Of a stretch of DNA of 64,000 nt, positions 10,959-21,186 are shown one piece after another (position 1 is the stretch's first letter; every line of letters starts with the position of its first letter). The DNA is from Falciphora oryzae (Eukaryota > Ascomycota > Sordariomycetes > Magnaporthales > Magnaporthaceae), in assembly GCA_000733355.1 (NCBI GenBank), contig JNVV01000034.1, positions 412,238-476,237 of the forward strand, in the 5' to 3' direction. The notes beneath the pieces were generated by a model. That model was not told the DNA's origin and searched no databases. It saw only the letters and a list, made by a program, of their open reading frames with translations. Both the position numbers and the translations under genes were made by a program.

Positions 10959-11179
10959 GAGCTTGCAGGGTGCTTGGGGGCGACGGCTTGGTTATTGGGT
11001 GCTGAAGACTTTGCGGTGTCATGGAAAAAGGAGCGGGGGTCGAGAAAAAAGACACGGAGACCGAACTTCTCAGCAATATTTGTATGTATACTCAGGGTGG
11101 GCAAACAGCCTTGCTGTGTGGCCAAGGCGCTGCAATCACGACACCGTTGCAGGTCCATCGACACCGTAGAAAGCGCAGA

Positions 11180-11203
11180 GTATACAAAAAGGTTAAAAAC
11201 ATA
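11180..11203 (-). terminator. Pol III oligo-T terminator of tRNA-Pro
   Basis: On the minus strand, two T5 runs follow the tRNA 3' end, the first three bases after it. That is a standard RNA polymerase III stop signal. Confidence 0.75.
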
Positions 11204-11301
11204 GGGCCGCGCCGGGATTTGAACCCGGGACCTGCTACAACCATGGTTTACACGATGGGAATCCACCCGAAGCAGCAATCATACGACTAGACCACGCGGC
11301 C
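11204..11301 (-). tRNA. tRNA-Pro(CGG) with 26-nt intron
   Basis: The reverse strand folds as a tRNA. The acceptor stem GGCCGCG pairs with CGCGGCC, followed by discriminator C. The T arm is CCGGG-TTCAAAT-CCCGG. The anticodon stem GCTGC pairs with GTAGC (one G-T). The loop TTCGGG carries anticodon CGG, and a 26-nt intron (11240-11265) sits after position 37, the usual place. A TTTTT run just past the 3' end is a Pol III terminator. The D loop reads AGTCGTA where eukaryotic tRNA-Pro usually has AGTGGTA, so the conserved GG pair is altered. Confidence 0.93.
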
Positions 11302-12330
11302 GGATGCTGTTGGTGACCCCGGCCGATTCTGGGCGATCCTATGTGGGACGTGGTTTTGGCGAGGTCCACCGGGGCACGATAGAGTTGGGCAAGATTGATT
11401 CCCGGCCGGATCCGCACAGCCTTATCCATGACTCGTTGTCGAGTTGTTGAGGAAGAAGATGGGACGGCGTTGAATGTGCTTTCGTGGCCGAATTTGTTCT
11501 ACGACGTGGCCGGCCGACCTAGATAATCGTTTCCTCAGCGTGGCAACCTGTCGTGTCATGCGGCCCAGCGGCCTGGATCTATCTCCTGGGAAAAGCCCCA
11601 ATGTGGCTGCACGAGTGCGGCGGTGCGTTGCTCCGCGGCCCCAAGCAATCATCGCTCGCCGCTGGCATCCTTCTGGTCTGGGCTGGCGAATGGATAGAGC
11701 ACTGCAGGGTGCAGCTTCCGGCACAGGATCGCCATCCTTGCTGGGCGACGTTTTCGGCAACCTCGATAACAAGATGTGGCCCAGGCACGGTTAGACCAGA
11801 CGACACGAGGGAAGGCCCTTCCCGGTACTTCGTGTGTGCTGGGCGTGCTTGTTTTTGGCAGGTTTGTCCAATTAAGTAGCGCTCACACGCGCCCCATGCC
11901 CATGGGGCCACCACCGGCGACCAGCAGCCTCAGCCCCCATTGCTGTTGCACCGACTCCCTGCCCTTGCATTACGGCGGTGCTGTGTAACGGGACAGGGGG
12001 CCCGGGTGACGATCTCTGCAAATTTTCTCAAGCAGCAGCCATGTTACATCTTCGTACCTGGCCGCTGGCCGCTGACCGCCGGCCACAGGCCCGCGGAGAG
12101 AACGGCGCAGATGGCAAACTTTACAGATTCCTTCGCTCCCCCTCTTCTCTGCCTCCCTGCCCTCACCACTCACTACGCCATCGCGGGCCTAGTCGTCGGA
12201 CATCCTCCCGCTGGCTCATTTTGCTTGACGCGGATGACGAGTTCGAAGACGAAAACAGACACCGACAAGACTGCCGAACGACCTACAAATCAGGCCCAAT
12301 CGACCGTAGCGAACACCACCCCCTCGCGAA
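11302..12330. other. Intergenic region upstream of the single-pass membrane protein gene
   Basis: Overlapping ORFs on both strands (for example 11422-11772 minus and 11940-12437 plus) lack motifs. The region should hold the tRNA upstream flank and the promoter of the gene starting at 12331. Confidence 0.45.
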
Positions 12331-13260
12331 ATGGCCAATTTCAAGGGCCAGGATCACGAAGGGCTCCAGAGGGTCGACCATTGCGATGGGCTACAGGTGT
12401 TAGGGAACGGACCAGGACCGCACGCGGGAGAGCATGAAAAAGAACCTTATGTTATGGGGCAGGCTGCTGTCTCTCCAGGCCAGCACGCGGAACCTGGCAT
12501 GGCCGAGACTTGGCATCAACAGCCTCTGGCGGCGGCGGCAGCGTATCGGGAGCCTACAAAAATACTCGGGCTGCGCCGGCCAACGTTTTGGCTCCTCGTC
12601 AGCAACATCGTCCTGGCCATCGCCCTGATCGTCGTGGGCGTGGTGCCGGCGCAGATGAACAAGAACATCCAGTCCGGGTCAAGCGCTTCGGGGACAGCAG
12701 TCCAGGCGCCGGCTGGAGGTTGCGCGGCAAGGTATGTTGGCCCTTGATTGCGACGTGTCTAGTCTGGTCATCGCTAGCGTCTAATCAGGTACCAATGTAT
12801 CGGCAGCAGCAGCAGCAGCAGCAGCGCAACGACGGGTGCAGCCCAGCAAACAGCGCCGTCGCAACCAAACAACAACAGCCCGAGAGTGTGCTTCAGCACG
12901 ACGATGCCCCTTGCACCCGGTTCCGACCCGGGGATCCCGCCAGGCATCGAGTGCCCGATCCCGGCCAGCCAGGTCAACTACACCGTCCCGGGCACGGGGC
13001 TGACGTTCCGGAAGGCCTGCGGCACCGATTTCGGCGGGAACGACATGGGGAGCTTCCCTGTCCGCAGCATGGCCGACTGCCTCGCGCTCTGCGCCCAGCT
13101 TAACCTTTTCCCCGCCAGCGCCGCCGGCAAGTGCGTCGGCGCGACCTGGGTGTACGGCGACGGGCCGCAGGGCACCGGTGTGAACTACTGCTTCCCCAAG
13201 AATGACACGTCCAGGGCGACTCAGCGCGCAGGCACCGAGAGTGCCATCCTGCTGTCATGA
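12331..13260 (+). CDS. Single-pass membrane protein with Cys-rich (PAN/apple-like) extracellular domain
   Basis: Exons 12331-12731 and 12789-13260 join across a 57-nt intron (GTATGT donor, CTAATCAG end, phase 2) to give 290 aa. Residues 1-84 are polar, Gly/His/Gln-rich and probably cytosolic. Residues about 85-107 (PTFWLLVSNIVLAIALIVVG) are one TM helix. A Ser/Thr/Gln/Asn linker follows, including a CAG-derived poly-Ser run, then a Cys-rich domain with CGTDFGGNDMG, DCLALC, KCVGATW and NYCF. That Cys spacing resembles PAN/apple-like domains seen in fungal surface proteins of this layout, which are thought to bind carbohydrate or protein ligands. A type II orientation is inferred. Ligand and role are unknown. 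Confidence 0.78.
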
Positions 13261-13345
13261 TGCCTAGGGTTTATTCATCGCGATCGGGGATGCCCGTGTA
13301 TACTTTTCGTACACTGATAATTATCTATATACTCTAATTCTCTCG

Positions 13346-14254
13346 TCAGCCGCCCTTGACCCCCTTCACTGCGGTCTTGCCTTCGGGCCCGGGAACCAAG
13401 CCAGGCCCATGGGCGTCCAGGTCATCTTCTCGGCGCCCCGGACCAGAAGTCGCCTTGCCCTTGGCGGTCACGGCCGACACCCAGACGGTCGGGTGGTTCG
13501 CGACGCCGTCCTCGACCGCGCCATCGTAGAGGCGGTGCAGCTCCAGCACGTTGGCGTACGTGACGCGGCCGATGCCGGCTCGAAGGCCCCGCTCCATGAA
13601 CTCGATCTCGTCCGCGACCCGCCTGCACTCGCCCGCGTACCTGATGTAGCGGTTCGGAAGGCCCTGGCCCTTGACCAGCGACAGGACGCCGGCCAGGATG
13701 CCCGTCATGGCGCCGATGACGGCGACGGGCAGGTGGTAGTCGCCGTTGAGGGCGCCGAGCACGATGAGGGCGGCGGCGAAGACCATCTGCAGCAGCATGG
13801 ACGCGTACAAGACCAGGTCGACCATGGCGTGCATGGCCCGGGCGCGCCGCTCGTCGTGCCGCAGCTTGTAGTAGATGGACGTGGGCCGCTCCGCCGTCGA
13901 CGGGTCGTTGCGCAGCAGCAGGTGTCGCCACGTGCGCCGCGTAATGGTCGACGGTGCCGGGAGCCGCGGCCCGTTGAGCCCGCCGCCGCTGGCAGGGTCC
14001 ACGACCTGCTGAGGGATGCCAACGAGGGCGCGGAAGGCCTCGAGCGTGATGGGCTGGTTGAGGAGCTCGGGCGACGTGGTGTGTAGCGTGTCGACCGCCG
14101 GCGCGTCAGGCGGTGGGGACGGCGGTGTTTTGTCGGCGCTGTCGCCCCCAGCTGTCTGCGGGGAGGATGGCCAATCGGCGTCCTTGTCGGTCATTGTGAC
14201 CTCGGTCGCAAATTTCCTCTCCGCCGTGGACGCTCTGCTCGCCTTGGCGCTCAT
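13346..14254 (-). CDS. SLATT-like (fungal type) two-TM protein
   Basis: The frame is open from 14518, but the first part looks non-coding. The ATG at 14252-14254 (MSAKASRASTAERKF) gives 302 aa and is preferred; a second ATG lies 19 codons on. Residues about 20-110 are disordered and Pro/Ser-rich. The core (about 125-225) has YYKLRHDERRARAMH, two adjacent TM helices (LVLYASMLLQMVFAAALIVL and AVIGAMTGILAGVLSLVKGQ) and then GLPNRYIRYAGECRRVADEIEFMERG. This matches the fungal group of the SMODS/SLOG-associating two-TM effector domain. Relatives in bacteria are proposed membrane effectors of nucleotide-signalled conflict systems; the fungal role is untested. Its gene converges with the membrane protein gene ending at 13260. 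Confidence 0.8.
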   Translation of the reverse strand: MSAKASRASTAERKFATEVTMTDKDADWPSSPQTAGGDSADKTPPSPPPDAPAVDTLHTTSPELLNQPITLEAFRALVGIPQQVVDPASGGGLNGPRLPAPSTITRRTWRHLLLRNDPSTAERPTSIYYKLRHDERRARAMHAMVDLVLYASMLLQMVFAAALIVLGALNGDYHLPVAVIGAMTGILAGVLSLVKGQGLPNRYIRYAGECRRVADEIEFMERGLRAGIGRVTYANVLELHRLYDGAVEDGVANHPTVWVSAVTAKGKATSGPGRREDDLDAHGPGLVPGPEGKTAVKGVKGG

Positions 14255-14815
14255 TATCTCTTTGAGGGATTGGGGAAGCACCACGGCGTCAATTCCTGGG
14301 GAATTCCGGCGAGGAACAAAAAGGCACACCAGGAGAGCGAACATGAGGAGTTTAGCTGAAGGCGGAGTGACCGAAACTTGGCGAGCGCTGATAGGGTCAA
14401 TAAATCGACCATCAGCAGTCGGTACTTGAGACCACGGCCAACCGCAGACCCTAGGTCTCTGCAAGATGCCAATTGACGTGCCCGATTGGGCTTGTGATAG
14501 CACATGGAGGGTAGACACTCAGGGGCTAGAACCGATCACGGGACGCCGACGAATGCAAGCTGCAGCACTTCCTTTAACTCAAACAGGCACCCTCACCCAT
14601 CATGATTAATAGAGGCATGCTCGTTGCGAGTGAGCTCAAGAAAAAAGAAAAAAAAAAATCCATGACCGCATACTCGGCAAAATAGATTGGTCTCGATCAT
14701 CAAGCATCCAACTCGAAGGGCCACAGGGAAGGCAAGTCGGCCAATCCACGCGCTTAGACAATCTGAACAACATCCTGAGCATAGATTCTTTCCTCCATTG
14801 ACGTCTGGCTTCGCC
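14255..14815. other. Intergenic region upstream of the SLATT-like gene
   Basis: This is the 5' side of the SLATT-like gene and the 3' side of the DUF1996 gene. The open frame continuing to 14518 is a possible N-terminal extension of the SLATT-like protein, but it lacks recognisable features. An A-rich run lies at about 14641-14660. Confidence 0.5.
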
Positions 14816-16228
14816 TCAGTAGACCGGATTGCCACCGGGGAGCTCCTTCAGCCCTATATCAGAAAGTATATTGGTTAGCGCGATCCAGAACCAGGAGCAG
14901 AGACGGAGCTAATGCGCTACTCACATCCGTCGTTGCCAACGTCCTCTTTGTACTGCTGTGGGTTGGTGCAGGCGATGGCATCCTCGGCCGACTGCAGCTG
15001 CAGCACGGGGCAGGTCTCGCTGAAGCAGTTGGTCCCGAGCGCGTCCATGGCGCGCTGGAGCGAGCCGTCCTTCCAGCCAAAGAGGTAGTCTCCATGGTTT
15101 CCGTACCCCTTGCTGTTGTTTTTGAATGGGTTCGTCAGTAAAAATCAGATTTCGTTCACGAAAGCTGCAACTACCAAGAGAGCATAACGATACTAAAGGA
15201 CATCGGGACATACGAGTCGCCGTAGCTGTACACCAGGGGCTGCTTCCCATCCTTGTAATATGCTGGGTTCGCGAACGCGCCGCTGGTGTCGTACATGACC
15301 TCGTACATGACCTGCGGGATCCGGACCGGGTGCGTGCTCGGGCACTGGTCCCCGGCCAGGGCGCTGCCGGCCTGGTAGACGACGTGGCTCTTGTGGTCTG
15401 GGCTGTCGAGGTTTTTGCCGTCCCAGCACGAGGGGAAGATGACGGTGGTGCGGATGCCGCCGGGGCACGGCTTGTTGGGGAACTCGGCCGTGTCGGAGCG
15501 GTCGCACGGCGCGCCCGCCCCTCCCATCACCCGGTCCCTCGCCGACAGGCATCGGTGGCAGATGGAGAGCGGGCCGCTGGCCTTGGTCCTGCGGCTCACG
15601 TCGCCTGCCAGCATGCGGAAGCCCTTTTTGGGGACGGGAGAATGTCAGCGGGGGCCGCGGTTCGTCTAGTGCTGCACGCGTGCAGGGGGTAGGAACCTAC
15701 CGGCTTCATGACGGTCGTTTTCTTGTTCCTTCCGCTGAAGGGACGCATGTAATAGACGGTGATGCCTCCCTCCTGTTTCATCAGGGTCCCGTTCAGCTGT
15801 CCGTTGGCCATCTGAGGAATTCTCTTGAAGGTGCCATTCTCTGGAGACCGAAAGTAGATGGATGCCGTCCAATAGTTACTGAAGTCCTCGACCATCCTGC
15901 AAGACGTGCATCGTGATGTCTTGGGCGGGTCGATGGCCATTGGGTCCATCTGGAAGACGCTTCAGGTCAGTCTATGTCTTTCCTAGGTTTCAGTTATGGT
16001 CTGGTTGCGAGGATTCCTGTGTACCGTGATATTGAAGGAGCTACCGCCGACGATTTGGTGCATATGGGGCGATGGCCTTTGCCCTGGGTTAACCAGCGGA
16101 TCAGTACGCTCGACGACGAGCTGGGAGCAAGCGAAGCGCAAAAAGTCGGAGCCTCGATTGGCCTGGGCCCATACACCTTGGGCGGCTAGTGCAGCTAGCA
16201 CGACGAGGAGTTGGGTCGGCCAAGCCAT
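14816..16228 (-). CDS. Secreted DUF1996 domain protein
   Basis: Five exons (16025-16228, 15701-15949, 15214-15623, 14925-15112, 14816-14853) join in frame to give 362 aa. The introns are 75, 77, 101 and 71 nt. The signal peptide is MAWPTQLLVVLAALAAQGVWA. The DUF1996 signature begins right after it (LRFACSQLVVERTDPLVNPG, then SPHMHQIVGGSSFNIT). It continues through CTSC, EDFSNYWTA, GFRMLAGD, CHRC, IFPSCWDGKNLDSPDHKSHV, and YGNHGDYLFGW, and ends in LKELPGGNPVY. These are all hallmark positions of the family. DUF1996 proteins are extracellular fungal proteins, often fused to WSC or CBM domains; their activity is not settled. No extra domain is present here. The conserved His and Cys could bind metal, by inference. 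Confidence 0.93.
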
Positions 16229-17208
16229 CTTGCGCAACAGGTGAGTTTGACCTTCGTGAAATTTCAGAAAGAACGCCGAGCCGTGGTGCTACTTGAGCGT
16301 GCTGTCTCCATCGCATCGAGGGGTGATCTGGAACGGAGGTTTATAAGACAATGAGAGGTAAGGGGGAATCGGCACGATTGCGGGAGGGGATCGGGAGGAC
16401 CGCGCTTGCAGGGTAGATGCCGAGTCCGGCCTGCAAGTGCGATCCATTTGGAGGGTGGCTGCGGCGCTCTTAGTGGTCGGGTTAAAATGCCCATTGTGAA
16501 CAGCAATATGCCCACGCGGGCAGGAAATACAAAGGCAGTAGATAGGCGGACGTGGATGATGCACCGGCAATTGAGCCAGTCCTAGATGGGCTGGCCGGCA
16601 GAGGAGGGGCGACCATCAAGAATATAAACGACCATGCATGGCCGCCGGCAATAGCATGCTGTTTTCAGGACTCGACTAGGTGCAAGTGAGCGCCCAAGAT
16701 ACGGACACGTAGGCGAGGAGGGGCGTAATATCTAGCATATTATTGGTATAAAAGCCATTCAACCGCGCCCACTTGCCAAGGGAATCCGAGAGAGCTGCCA
16801 AGGGGAGTAGGGTTGCAAGCGAGACGACGACGCTGCGATAGAGAAAAAAGGTGCACGACGGTTAGAAGCGCGATCAGATGGTGGGCATTCCACACAAGTC
16901 TGATTCACGCAGCGAGGTCAGTGAATATTCTCAAGCGCCAGCAACGAAGGGCGCCGTTGGCATCACAGTCCAGCTAAAATCAGTGCTGGGAGGCGAGGAA
17001 TGGATCAACAATGAATGGCGAGCCCTTACGTATTCGATGTAGAGACATCGCCAATATTCACGAGAAGAGAACTAGGATCTATATAGCTCGGTGGCTATCT
17101 GCCCCTGCATGGCCTTCTCCAGGCCTTTTTTATAGTCACTATCGCCAAATTTTGTGCATCAGCAAAAGAACACGCTTGAGCTCAAACTACCTTTACACAA
17201 CCTCGATC
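16229..17208. other. Divergent promoter region between DUF1996 and Hce2-like genes
   Basis: No ORF is supported. TATA-like elements occur at about 16747-16753 (TATAAAA, plus) and about 17079-17086 (CTATATAG), the latter about 125 bases before the ATG at 17209. Confidence 0.45.
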
Positions 17209-17838
17209 ATGGTGTATCGCCACCTCGTTATCCAGTGGCTTGTTCTCGCACTGCTCCTCGTGGTAGTCTCAGCGTCTACCGTTGACGTGCCGGCCACCGA
17301 CCACATCGCAGTTGGCAAGCGCGGCCTACCGCGTGTCTGCAAGGACAATGGCGTCTTGGGGCGCATGGGACCCAGCCCCGACATAGTCTCAGCCCAGGCT
17401 ACCGACTGCGAAGCCCTAGTCCAAAGCTTTCAGGGGACCGACGACAAGGCAGGCGCCAGTCGTGATCCGAAAGTATACAAGGTCCCCTCGGCCGACGTCG
17501 GCGTGCACGCGATCAAGGTGGGGACCTGCAGCATCGTCCTGAGCCTGGCCGCCGGCAGCGCCTCGGCCGGCAGGCCGGAGTTCGAGCTCGCTGCGGGGGA
17601 TTTGACTGACATAGTTAACCACGCCTACGGCTTGAGGAACCAGGCTGGCAGGGGCATCAGGGTGCTCGGCACCGGCATGGACTGCCAGGACTCGGAGAAG
17701 AAGCCCATCAAGGTGAACTGGTTTGTCTACAACGAGAGTAGGGACATGGTCAAGCCTCTCCCTGCTCTCGCAGGCCCGGAACTGAGCCAGGGAAAGTCGA
17801 AGCCGCCCAGGAGTAAGCCACCCGCGGTGGATCGGTAG
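17209..17838 (+). CDS. Secreted Hce2/Ecp2-like candidate effector
   Basis: The ATG at 17209 gives a 209-aa intronless protein with a strong signal peptide (MVYRHLVIQWLVLALLLVVVSAS). The open frame reaches back to 17011, but the upstream part has no coding character. The layout recalls Hce2 (Ecp2-type) domains: ATDCEALVQSF near the N-terminus, then GTCSIVLSLAAG, then DLTDIVNHAYGL, and GRGIRVLGTGMDC near the C-terminus. Spacing of the four late Cys fits, but the usual Trp/Gly residues are weak, so the name is tentative. The C-terminal tail is Pro/Lys/Ser-rich. Hce2 proteins include a leaf-mould effector and many secreted proteins in non-pathogens. It is transcribed away from the DUF1996 gene. 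Confidence 0.72.
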   Translation: MVYRHLVIQWLVLALLLVVVSASTVDVPATDHIAVGKRGLPRVCKDNGVLGRMGPSPDIVSAQATDCEALVQSFQGTDDKAGASRDPKVYKVPSADVGVHAIKVGTCSIVLSLAAGSASAGRPEFELAAGDLTDIVNHAYGLRNQAGRGIRVLGTGMDCQDSEKKPIKVNWFVYNESRDMVKPLPALAGPELSQGKSKPPRSKPPAVDR

Positions 17839-18283
17839 GGTGCACGTCTTCGGGGAACTCATATTATGGGCCAGTAGGCGCCGCCGTCGTGGCCTCTGTC
17901 GCTATCCTGTCTTTTTTCTTCGTCAACGACCGCTGGCGGTCAACAGGAGAGTAATGGGCCTCCACTTGCTTGGGGCGGATGGACAGTGATTCTTTGGAAG
18001 ATGCCGGTTGCAAACCAAGGGGCTGGCTACTTACACTACATCATCAACACGGCCTAACTTTTCTCTAAACAGGGGATGTTAGGCGGAAGCAGGACAAAAG
18101 GGCTGAGGATTTGCATTAATTGAACCTATCATTCATAATTTGAAGCACCAGCTGAAGAAAGGCCCTGTGCAGCCACATGAGGATACCGACCGTCCAGGTG
18201 CACGCGGCCGGCGCGCAGGCGTTTTAAAACCCCCATCGGCAAATGAATGGGAGCTACGAGCGCTAACCGGCTGACATCCATGC
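17839..18283. other. Convergent 3' intergenic region
   Basis: This lies between the 3' ends of the Hce2-like gene and the OPT transporter gene. Nothing beyond shared 3' untranslated sequence is apparent. Confidence 0.5.
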
Positions 18284-21186
18284 TCACGAGAATTGCATGG
18301 GATAGTCTGCTGGTGACGGCCCAAAATATCCCACGGCGGGCAACGGCAGCAGCGTCGCGTTCTGGTTGTAGGCTCTGTAGTCAACGCCGGCCAACGTGAC
18401 CTGGTTTCCCCACCAGGGCAGCTCCGTGTTGGTGAAGACAAGACCAAAGGTCTGGATGATGCCGCTAATGGCGACGCCGACGCCGAAACCGGCTTCGAGC
18501 AGGTAGTTGTACTTCTCCCACCAAGGACCGTAATGGCGCTTGATGTAGTACATGAAGATGAAGGAGATGTACATGCCGTTGGTCGCGTATGACAGGTTGT
18601 TGCCGCCCGTCCAGTTGAGCGCGCCGGCCCACGCCACGGCCGGGTCGAACCAGTATAGCCACGAGAGCGGCGCGAAGACCCAGCGGTCGAGGGCCGCGAA
18701 CCGCGCCTCGGACGAGCAAAGCCGCCGCGCCCGGGCCCGCACGCGGTCGCCGAGGCGTCGGGCCAGCCCCCAGCCGATGCCGACGGCGGACCCGATCAGG
18801 AAGCAGTAGGGCAGGATGGGGTACAGCTGGAACATGTTCTTGACGCCAAAGGCGCCGTACTCGACGGCCGAGGCGAAGACGAGGACGGCGTTTGTGCACA
18901 CGAACTGGTTCGGGTTGTTCCACTGGCAAAGGGTGCCGTTGTCGAAGGACTCGACCATCCAATCAAGCATACCGACAAATATAAAGCAATTGAGGAAAAG
19001 GGCGATAACCTGCGCACGGAAGACGGCGCGCGGCGGGATTTTAGCATAGTGACCCATCTTCTGGTCCGAGATGTAGTCGTGCGCCTGTGCGTCAAAGTTC
19101 TGCCCAAAAGCCGTTACGATGATGAGGGCCTCGGGGTTGCCGACGAACCAGACGCCGCCGAGCAGCTGGAAGAGCACGTTGAAGCCCATCGAGACGTTGG
19201 CCGAGGCCAACAGGAGCGTTGAGGGGACGAGCAGGACGGCGCTAATGCCGATAATGGCGAACAGCGACCAGACGGGCACCGACAGCGGCCAAAGCTTCAG
19301 CGCCATAATACCTAACGCGAGCGACACCAGCAACACCAGCAGGAACCACCAGTCGGGCACTTCGGGGTAAACGCTCATCAGGCGCGTATGCGGGTCGTCG
19401 TACGATTCGTAAATGGATTTCCTATGCCGCAAACCGCGCCACATGTCGACGGCCGACTTTTTGAGGGCTTCCCAGTACTGGATCGTCACGCTGAAGAGCG
19501 TCATGGGGTACCAAGCGAACCATGCCCCTTGCCCGAAGACGTTGGCACCGGAGAAGAACGGAGGCCCGTACTCGCGGTAAGCCTCAAGGTTGATCCCATT
19601 ACCGCGCTCGTTGAGGATCCTCGAAACGTTGTACTTGACGCCCTGGTTGTCAAATGCTGGGAATGGGTGGAGTTAGAGGGTGAGCTGGCGTGGTGATAAA
19701 GGGCCGGATCTTGTCAGACACCATACCTTCATTGCTGTTGATCGGCATGTATGCAGACCAGTACATATTGCCCCAGTACATTGCGATAATGATTAGTCCC
19801 GATAGCACGCGCATGCCGTATTGTTGCGCGGCGCTGAAAAAGGGCGTGATGAGGAACCCGGACCCGGCGACGTTCCAGTCGAAGGTAGCCCAGGGGTTAA
19901 AACCCATGCCGCCCCAGAATCCAGTGATCATTCCCAGCGTGAAGTTCTCGGGCTGGACCCAGGTCATCCAGTTGAAGGACCGCAGCGACTTGAAGATGTA
20001 GTTGGGGATCCAGAACCAGAGAAACATCAGCACGAAGCAGGTCAGGAAGAACCTGTACCGCGACACGTGCCAGCCGTTGACCACCTCGCCTTTCTTCTCC
20101 GGCATGATGAGCGCCCGGTTGAGCGCGAGGGCCGGGAAGACCTTTGGGAAGATGGCGGTGACGGGGTAGACGACGAAGCGCCGCAGCAGGCCGGCGAAGC
20201 CCAGGCCGAAGAACTGCGTCGCCAAGGCCAGCGTTATCTCATAGGGGAAGGTCACCCACGCGTTCCCGAGGTACTGGGGCAGGCGCTGCACCAGGTACAC
20301 GTAGTACACGTTGCCGGCGTTATTGGCAATGGTGAACATGATGGTGGCCAGCATCTGCTCCTTGTAGGACCACGGGCCCGGGTTGAGCGTGTAGCGCGTG
20401 CCCCTGAAGGCGAACCCCCAGTCCGGCAGCACCTTTGCCATGAACATGCCGCACGGGGCCAGCAGGAGCTGCATGACCTGGGCCGAGATGCTGATGGCCG
20501 GCTGCCGCGGCGAGAAGAAGGTGTTTATTGCGGTGCAGCCGGCCATGAAGCAAAGGCCAAGGAAGTACGCTCTGAAGGTTTCCACAGGGATGGTGGGGTC
20601 GTCTCCTGGCGTCGTCACGGAGCGAACCTCGGGGTAGGGAGAGTGCTGTGTTTGTTAGCGGGGATACAAAAAGCCGCAGCCAGGGTACTGTCCTGTCAGC
20701 ACCCACATGATGGATTATCGCCGCTGCTGTCTTGAGGTCAAAGTCGTAGTCAGCCGGGTCGAGGCCCGAGGCCTTCGGCCCTTGGGCCAACAGCTTCAGC
20801 TTAGCCATCATATCCCCAGGGAAGTTCGGGTCGTTGTGGTGGAAGTCGATGGCCTTGGCGATGATCTGCATGGCCTCCTCCTCGCCCATGAGTGCGATCT
20901 TGTCGAGGATGTAGACGATATCAGCCGACGCCGCTAGATGATCTTCCTCCGCCTTGCGACCGTAGTAGGCAGCGACTTTGGCTCGCATCTCTGGGGTGGT
21001 CACGTTGGGGTCATGTTGCATCTTCTCTACTATCTCCTCCACCTCCCGTCTGGAGGCGCTCAAAGGCGCAGGGGTGATTTCATCGGTGTTGGTCGGCGAT
21101 GGGGTCTCAGAGAACCCCTGAGTCGATGGAACGGTCTTGGTCGCCTCGAGGCCATCACCCTTCTTTTCGTCGTCTTTGCTGTCCAT
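18284..21186 (-). CDS. OPT family oligopeptide transporter
   Basis: Three exons (20707-21186, 19727-20645, 18284-19656) join across introns of 61 and 70 nt to give 923 aa. The N-terminal 160 residues are hydrophilic and cytosolic. They are followed by the OPT entry motif HSPYPEVRSV and then about 14-16 membrane helices. Family motifs include NPGPWSYKEQ, LNPWATFDWN-like and FNPW segments, the KIPPR loop, and NWTGGNN near the end. Members import tetra- and pentapeptides or glutathione with protons at the plasma membrane. Length and topology are typical. Together with the secreted S28 peptidase in this window it would serve peptide scavenging, by inference. Both splice joins are supported by frame and by the family sequence across the join. 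Confidence 0.95.

Noticed and set aside
13409..14086. 225-aa plus-strand ORF
   Set aside because: It is the antisense shadow of the SLATT-like coding region, rich in Val/Gly/Arg from codon bias.
19821..20735. 304-aa plus-strand ORF
   Set aside because: It is antisense to the OPT transporter exon 2, composed of Glu/Gly/His/Arg from reversed codons of membrane helices.
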